Source of the DNA: an uncultured Acidobacteriota bacterium
GTDB lineage: Bacteria; Acidobacteriota; Terriglobia; UBA7540
Assembly (NCBI GenBank): GCA_937900045.1
Contig: CALCEB010000023.1
Coordinates: 1-19,661 of the forward strand
Direction: 5' to 3'
DNA: 19,661 nucleotides
Of the stretch, positions 16,554 through 19,661 are shown piece by piece; position 1 is the first letter of the stretch; each line of letters begins with the position of its first letter. Made by a program: the position numbers and the translations under genes. Below the pieces are notes generated by a model, which had not been told where the DNA came from, did no database searches, and worked only from the letters and a program-made list of their open reading frames with translations.

Positions 16554-17714
16554 TTAGCCCGGAGCGGACGCGCCAGTTGCAATCATCTTGCGGCAGAGAC
16601 GGATGATGCGGGCGTGGGGAATCTCACAGTTTGCGGGAAGCATCACCAGTTCACCCTCCCGGAAGCTGCTGTAGTACCAGCGCGCCAGCATACTGAGATG
16701 TTCCCAGGGTGGAAGGTTATAATTCTGGCTGGAAACCTCCGGACCGCCCCCAGCCCTGGTCCATGCGCCAAGTCGAAGCCGCAATTGTTCATCGAGAGGC
16801 GCGGGTGTCGAAGCCTTTTCGTCCAGAGAGAGTCCCAATGGGCCGGACAGCCTGCCTCCTTCGACTCTGAAAAAGGTGACGCTTCGCTCTTCGGCGCCGG
16901 GTAGAACCATCACTGCGTTCAACCGCTGAAGAGGCCGCGCCAGATCTCCCTTGCCGCGCACAACTTCCTGGATTTTTTCAAGCTTGCGGTGAAGCTTTGC
17001 CGCCTGTTCGAATTCCAGGCTCCGGGATGCCTGCCCACGCTCCTCCTGCAACATGCGGGCAAGCGTCTGTCCGTCCGATTGCAGGAAGTCAACCACTCGC
17101 TCTACTTCCTGCTGATATTCCTCATCCGTGCAGCCCTCGTAGCAGGGCGCCAGGCACATCTGCATCTGTGAATAGATGCAGCCCGGATGGGCGGGATCGG
17201 GATTGAGGTCCGGGACGCAGCGGCGAATCTTGAACAGGTCCAGGAATTCGCCCGTGAATCGCTCCGCCTCGCGCCGGGATGCAAAAGGGCCGTAATAAAG
17301 TGATCCATCCTTGGAAAGTCTGCGGGTGGGATAACAACGCGGAAAGCGGTTCCGAAGTTTCAGCTTCACCAGCACCGGCAGCTTCAGGCGGAGGCGCTTG
17401 CGGAATTGCTGCGGATAGAATTCCCGGTTTAACTCGTAGAGAAACCATTGCACTTCAAACGCTGATCCCGTGTGCTGAAAGCGAATTTCCCGCGCAAAAT
17501 CCCGCAAATTGAGACGTCGCGATGGACCCTGCGGAAGGCTCAACAACCGCTGTAACCGGCGGCGAAGATTCTGAGTCCTTCCGAGGTAGGGCGCGCCGGA
17601 ATTTTCCGGAAATACGGCGAAGACCGCAGGCCGGTCCGCCAAGTTCTCAAAAAAGACTGAATCATCACCACTGGGATCAAAGCGGATTGAATGCTGAAGT
17701 TCAACCTCATTCAT
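16554..17714 (-). CDS. UvrC-like protein limited to GIY-YIG, Cys-rich and UVR regions
   Basis: A protein of 386 residues from ATG 17714; the frame extends to 17780, but that extra part does not look conserved. It corresponds to the N-terminal half of UvrC. A GIY-YIG-like domain (about 25-110) has AVF in place of the usual GVY/GIY, then PYLGRTQNLRRRLQRL. Next come FEVQWFLYELNREF, YYGPFASRREAERF, and the cysteine cluster CIYSQMQMCLAPCYEGC, where UvrC carries its metal cluster. A UVR (UvrB-binding) motif SLEFEQAAKLHRKLEKIQEV lies at about 250-270. The remaining 100 or so residues do not show the RNase H-like 5'-nuclease or helix-hairpin-helix domains, so a normal UvrC (about 600 residues) is not encoded here. 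A separate full UvrC is likely elsewhere. Role in repair or UvrB binding is inferred. Confidence 0.85.
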   Translation of the reverse strand: MNEVELQHSIRFDPSGDDSVFFENLADRPAVFAVFPENSGAPYLGRTQNLRRRLQRLLSLPQGPSRRLNLRDFAREIRFQHTGSAFEVQWFLYELNREFYPQQFRKRLRLKLPVLVKLKLRNRFPRCYPTRRLSKDGSLYYGPFASRREAERFTGEFLDLFKIRRCVPDLNPDPAHPGCIYSQMQMCLAPCYEGCTDEEYQQEVERVVDFLQSDGQTLARMLQEERGQASRSLEFEQAAKLHRKLEKIQEVVRGKGDLARPLQRLNAVMVLPGAEERSVTFFRVEGGRLSGPLGLSLDEKASTPAPLDEQLRLRLGAWTRAGGGPEVSSQNYNLPPWEHLSMLARWYYSSFREGELVMLPANCEIPHARIIRLCRKMIATGASAPG

Positions 17715-17824
17715 GGTGTATCTCGCCAGGCATCTGCCTAAATCATAATAAGCCCGAACCGCTCGATCGCGCCAACGCATCCGTGCTTATAACGCCAAAA
17801 GAGGATAGCTCCGGCCAATATGCT

Positions 17825-17953
17825 GGTAGTGGCGCCTTGTGATTGCTGTAGCGGCTGTCTGAGGTCACCGAACTTGAATTCTCGACGATTTTCGACGCTC
17901 CCTGTCAGGGGAAGCTCCGACGGCCGTGATAGCAGCCAAACTGCAACACTACC
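17825..17953. mobile_element. 129-bp MITE-like element of the same family
   Basis: Begins GGTAGTG (17825) and ends CACTACC (17953). Inside these ends come ttgctgtagcgg on the left and agcagccaaactg on the right, matching the family arms with mismatches. The interior contains gctccctgtcagggga, shared with the element at 1402-1546. No clear target-site duplication is visible (aatatgct versus aattcgtc). It lies between the divergent UvrC-like and DinB genes. Confidence 0.7.
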
Positions 17954-17999
17954 AATTCGTCTTGTAAGTCAACCATGGGATGGCTAGGATAAAAAGGCC

Positions 18000-18022
18000 C
18001 GGACAGGAAGGCGTCGTCCGTG
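18000..18022 (+). repeat. 23-bp hairpin repeat, copy 1
   Basis: Starts cggacaggaaggc and ends gtccgtg. The stem is cggac/gtccg. It agrees with 18649-18671 at 20 of 23 positions in the same orientation. It lies 46 nt upstream of the DinB-like start. Confidence 0.5.
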
Positions 18023-18068
18023 ACTCGTAGAATTTGTGGGACTACTTACCCTCAAATGGAGGTTGCGC

Positions 18069-18581
18069 ATGAAGATGACCGATCTGTTTTTGGCTCAACT
18101 GGAACGGGAAGCCGCTGGGACACGCCGCGCGCTGGAACGCGTGCCGGACGGACGTAATGACTGGAAGCCGCACGAGAAATCTATGTCTCTGGGCCGCTTG
18201 GCCACACTCGTCGCGACCATGCCGTCATGGGTGGTCATGATGGTGAACCAGGACGAGCTGGATTTTAACCCTCCCGGCGGCTCAACCTACAAGCCGCAGG
18301 AGCTGAGCACGAGCCGCGAACGGGTGGAGGCGTTCGACGATCATGTCGCAAAGGCGCGCGAAGCACTGGCAAACATCACGGACGCGCATCTGATGACTCC
18401 GTGGAGGTTTCTTGTTGGCGGCCGTGTGGTCAATGAGCAGCCTCGATACATCGTGCTGAGCGATGCCGTGTTCAGTCACCTGGCGCATCACCGCGGGCAG
18501 TTGACCGTCTATCTACGGCTCACCGGCTCGACGGTGCCGGCGATCTACGGACCGTCCGCCGATGAAGGACGCTTCGATTAG
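18069..18581 (+). CDS. DinB-superfamily protein (four-helix bundle, DUF1569/YfiT-like)
   Basis: A protein of 170 residues, started at ATG 18069, which has GGAGG six bases upstream; the frame is open to 18036 without such a site. Helix 1 is MTDLFLAQLEREAAGTRRALERVP. The segment SMSLGRLATLVATMPSW, then DELDF, and the strongly conserved C-terminal DAVFSHLAHHRGQLTVYLRL, place it in the DinB/YfiT-like metalloprotein superfamily. The HHRGQL histidines are two of the usual three metal ligands. The first ligand, normally a His in a LATHIAE-like helix, appears to be Leu here. Superfamily members include thiol-dependent transferases; no substrate can be named. It is flanked on both sides by a 23-bp hairpin repeat. 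Confidence 0.85.
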   Translation: MKMTDLFLAQLEREAAGTRRALERVPDGRNDWKPHEKSMSLGRLATLVATMPSWVVMMVNQDELDFNPPGGSTYKPQELSTSRERVEAFDDHVAKAREALANITDAHLMTPWRFLVGGRVVNEQPRYIVLSDAVFSHLAHHRGQLTVYLRLTGSTVPAIYGPSADEGRFD

Positions 18582-18648
18582 CCAATCCGCCCAACGTGGG
18601 GGCCATTCGCCCGGCGAACTGGTGTGCGCGGCCGCGAGTAAGAGCCCA

Positions 18649-18671
18649 CGGACAGGAAGGCACCGTCTGTG
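18649..18671 (+). repeat. 23-bp hairpin repeat, copy 2
   Basis: Starts cggacaggaaggc and ends gtctgtg. The stem extends to cacggac/gtctgtg with one G-T pair, so the difference from copy 1 keeps pairing possible. It lies 68 nt after the DinB-like stop. Confidence 0.5.
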
Positions 18672-18723
18672 GCCGCTCAGAGAAACAATTCATTCCCCCA
18701 ATAGCTGCAACCAGAGGGGAGCA

Positions 18724-18763
18724 GGTAGCGCAGAGTTTCGCTTCTCAGAAACTGCGGCTTGTC
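18724..18763. repeat. REP-like hairpin flanking the RAYT gene, left copy
   Basis: About 40 bp. Contains cgcagagtttc, an 8-base loop and gaaactgcg, a hairpin with a 2-base bulge, followed by gcttgtc. It is the inverted counterpart of 19329-19371 and overlaps the RAYT stop codon (18762-18764). Confidence 0.75.
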
Positions 18764-19298
18764 ATCTTTCAGATGCGTGTCCTTTCCTCTGCGGGCAACA
18801 AGACGCGATCGACAGGCAAAATGTCGCTCCTTGCCTGGGGCAAGCCCACGCTTCCGGTATAATCTCGCACGCTGGACCATTTCCATTCTTCCGCTCTTCC
18901 GCCTTGCTCACCAGCCCTGCCCTCACCGGGTTCCAGTGGATGTATGCTACCTTTTCGTGATACTCCTTTACCGTCCTCAAAGCCCGGTCGAAGAAGCGCC
19001 CCTGCCAGAGCCGTCCCGCATCCCCACGCGCGCCATGAATCAACCGCGTTGAACTCACTTTAATCGACTCCATCCCTCCTGAAATGGTTGCAGGATAGCG
19101 CGGATAGAGAATGGCGTGCCAGTGGTCGGGCAGGAAGACCCAGACCGTCAGCATGAAGCATTGCGCCGCGCGGCGCGATTGAATCGATGCCACCAGCAGC
19201 CCGAATTCCGCCTCGCCAAGATGGGACCGACCATGAAACAGCCGGCAGGTCACAAAGAAAAACCGGTCGCAGAGCACCAGGCGCCGAAGACGTGACAT
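18762..19298 (-). CDS. REP-associated tyrosine transposase (RAYT, Y1/HUH family)
   Basis: A protein of 178 residues from ATG 19298; a TTG three codons earlier would be an alternative start. Numbering from that TTG, the metal-binding HUH motif is PDHWHAIL with His62 and His64, and the catalytic tyrosine is probably Tyr122 in AYIHWNPVRAGLV, the RAYT signature. FFFVTCRL near the N-terminus and RLWQGRFFDRALRT between the motifs also fit. RAYTs are single-copy, single-strand DNA-processing enzymes that recognise REP hairpins and are thought to spread them. After AGLV the sequence (from SKAEERKNGNG on) does not look like the usual RAYT tail and ends inside the left hairpin, so the C-terminus may be altered or divergent. 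Hairpin repeats in inverted orientation lie on both sides. No other transposase is present. Confidence 0.85.
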   Translation of the reverse strand: MSRLRRLVLCDRFFFVTCRLFHGRSHLGEAEFGLLVASIQSRRAAQCFMLTVWVFLPDHWHAILYPRYPATISGGMESIKVSSTRLIHGARGDAGRLWQGRFFDRALRTVKEYHEKVAYIHWNPVRAGLVSKAEERKNGNGPACEIIPEAWACPRQGATFCLSIASCCPQRKGHASER

Positions 19299-19328
19299 CA
19301 AGGTCAATTCTAGCCGATGTTTCCCGGG

Positions 19329-19371
19329 GACAAGCCGCAGAGTTTCTGGGATGCGAAACTCTGCGCTAGCC
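19329..19371. repeat. REP-like hairpin flanking the RAYT gene, right copy
   Basis: A perfect 11-bp stem, cgcagagtttc / gaaactctgcg, with the 8-base loop tgggatgc, preceded by gacaagc and followed by ctagcc. As a whole it is the reverse complement of 18724-18763 with a few differences. It lies 30 nt upstream of the RAYT ATG. Confidence 0.8.
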
Positions 19372-19488
19372 GCTTACGTATATGCCAACGGGACGTTCGC
19401 GGTCAGCAAAAACCCCACGTGTCCGTAAATCTGGCCTGCCATCGATTGGAAGGAAAGGCAAGATTTTTATGAGAAGGGGGAAGACGGA

Positions 19489-19661
19489 ATGTTGTGCACT
19501 ATGGTCTTAATGCCAACTGCGGTGCGGTCTAGGAGGTTAGTGCGGTGCCTCGGCTCAAGGCTCCTGCTTGCATCTTTGCTCGCGGGTGCAATTGACTCGG
19601 GAGCTATGGGTGGCCCGCCGCGCATTGCTAAGCAAACAGAAAGCAAAAGGGAAGTGAACCG
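19489..19661 (+). CDS. Start of an exported protein, cut by the window end
   Basis: The frame from ATG 19489 stays open for 57 codons to the window edge. GAAGGGGG lies about 8 nt upstream. ATG 19501 and 19510 are in-frame alternatives. The product has a basic N-region (RSRRLVRCLGSR), a hydrophobic stretch LLLASLLAGA and then small and polar residues, which is the shape of a Sec signal peptide. No domain is visible yet, and the family cannot be named. Confidence 0.4.
   Translation, partial: MLCTMVLMPTAVRSRRLVRCLGSRLLLASLLAGAIDSGAMGGPPRIAKQTESKREVN

Noticed and set aside
16153..17953. The MITE-like family as the cognate repeats of the RAYT gene
   Set aside because: Their sequence is unrelated to the hairpins flanking the RAYT, and the 8-bp duplication at 16145-16270 fits a DDE transposase rather than a Y1 enzyme.
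1..19661. CRISPR array, prophage or toxin-antitoxin pair
   Set aside because: No regularly spaced direct repeats, phage structural or integrase genes, or small paired genes with recognisable toxin or antitoxin features were found.

Overview
The window is a GC-rich bacterial chromosome segment, most plausibly from an Acidobacteriota genome. This rests on a VWFA-related protein of the type common in that phylum (7337-8524), a UvrC-like protein shortened to its N-terminal half (16554-17714), a glycine/serine-rich lipoprotein glycoside hydrolase, and many short palindromic repeats between genes. The phylum call is inference from gene content; there is no rRNA or other phylogenetic marker here. 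No rRNA, tRNA, CRISPR array or phage module was seen.

Layout: 238-1283 (+) holds a YjbR/MmcQ-family protein and a TMEM175-type potassium channel as a likely pair. They converge on a minus-strand block of comEC (1582-4230) and an RlmD-type rRNA uracil methyltransferase (4333-5655). After a gene-free, partly AT-rich stretch (5656-6249) comes an exported DUF6263-like protein (6250-7011, -). This is divergent from a VWFA-related protein and a cyclase-family hydrolase (7337-9248, +, 7 nt apart). A minus-strand run follows: a secreted glycoside hydrolase lipoprotein, a CPBP membrane protease, an unrecognised protein with weak deoxyhypusine-synthase-like features, UvrA, and a UvrC-like protein lacking the C-terminal nuclease half. 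The right end has a DinB-superfamily protein (+), a REP-associated tyrosine transposase (RAYT, -), and the start of a gene that leaves the window (19489, +).

Most genes look like housekeeping or general accessory functions. The notable layer is the repeats. (1) At least six copies or fragments of one palindromic family, with core gctgtagcggcgctc, lie between genes. One 110-bp copy at 16153-16262 has matched inverted ends and an exact 8-bp flanking direct repeat, as a MITE would. (2) The RAYT gene is bracketed by two inverted hairpin repeats of about 40 bp, a self-contained RAYT plus cognate REP-like unit. (3) A nested palindrome separates the convergent genes at 9248/9407. (4) A 23-bp hairpin repeat lies on each side of the DinB gene. 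Two proteins look like altered enzymes: ComEC has lost the metal-binding histidines of its beta-lactamase-like domain, and the UvrC-like protein has an altered GIY-YIG motif and no RNase H half. I did not find a convincing new multi-gene defence or metabolic system.
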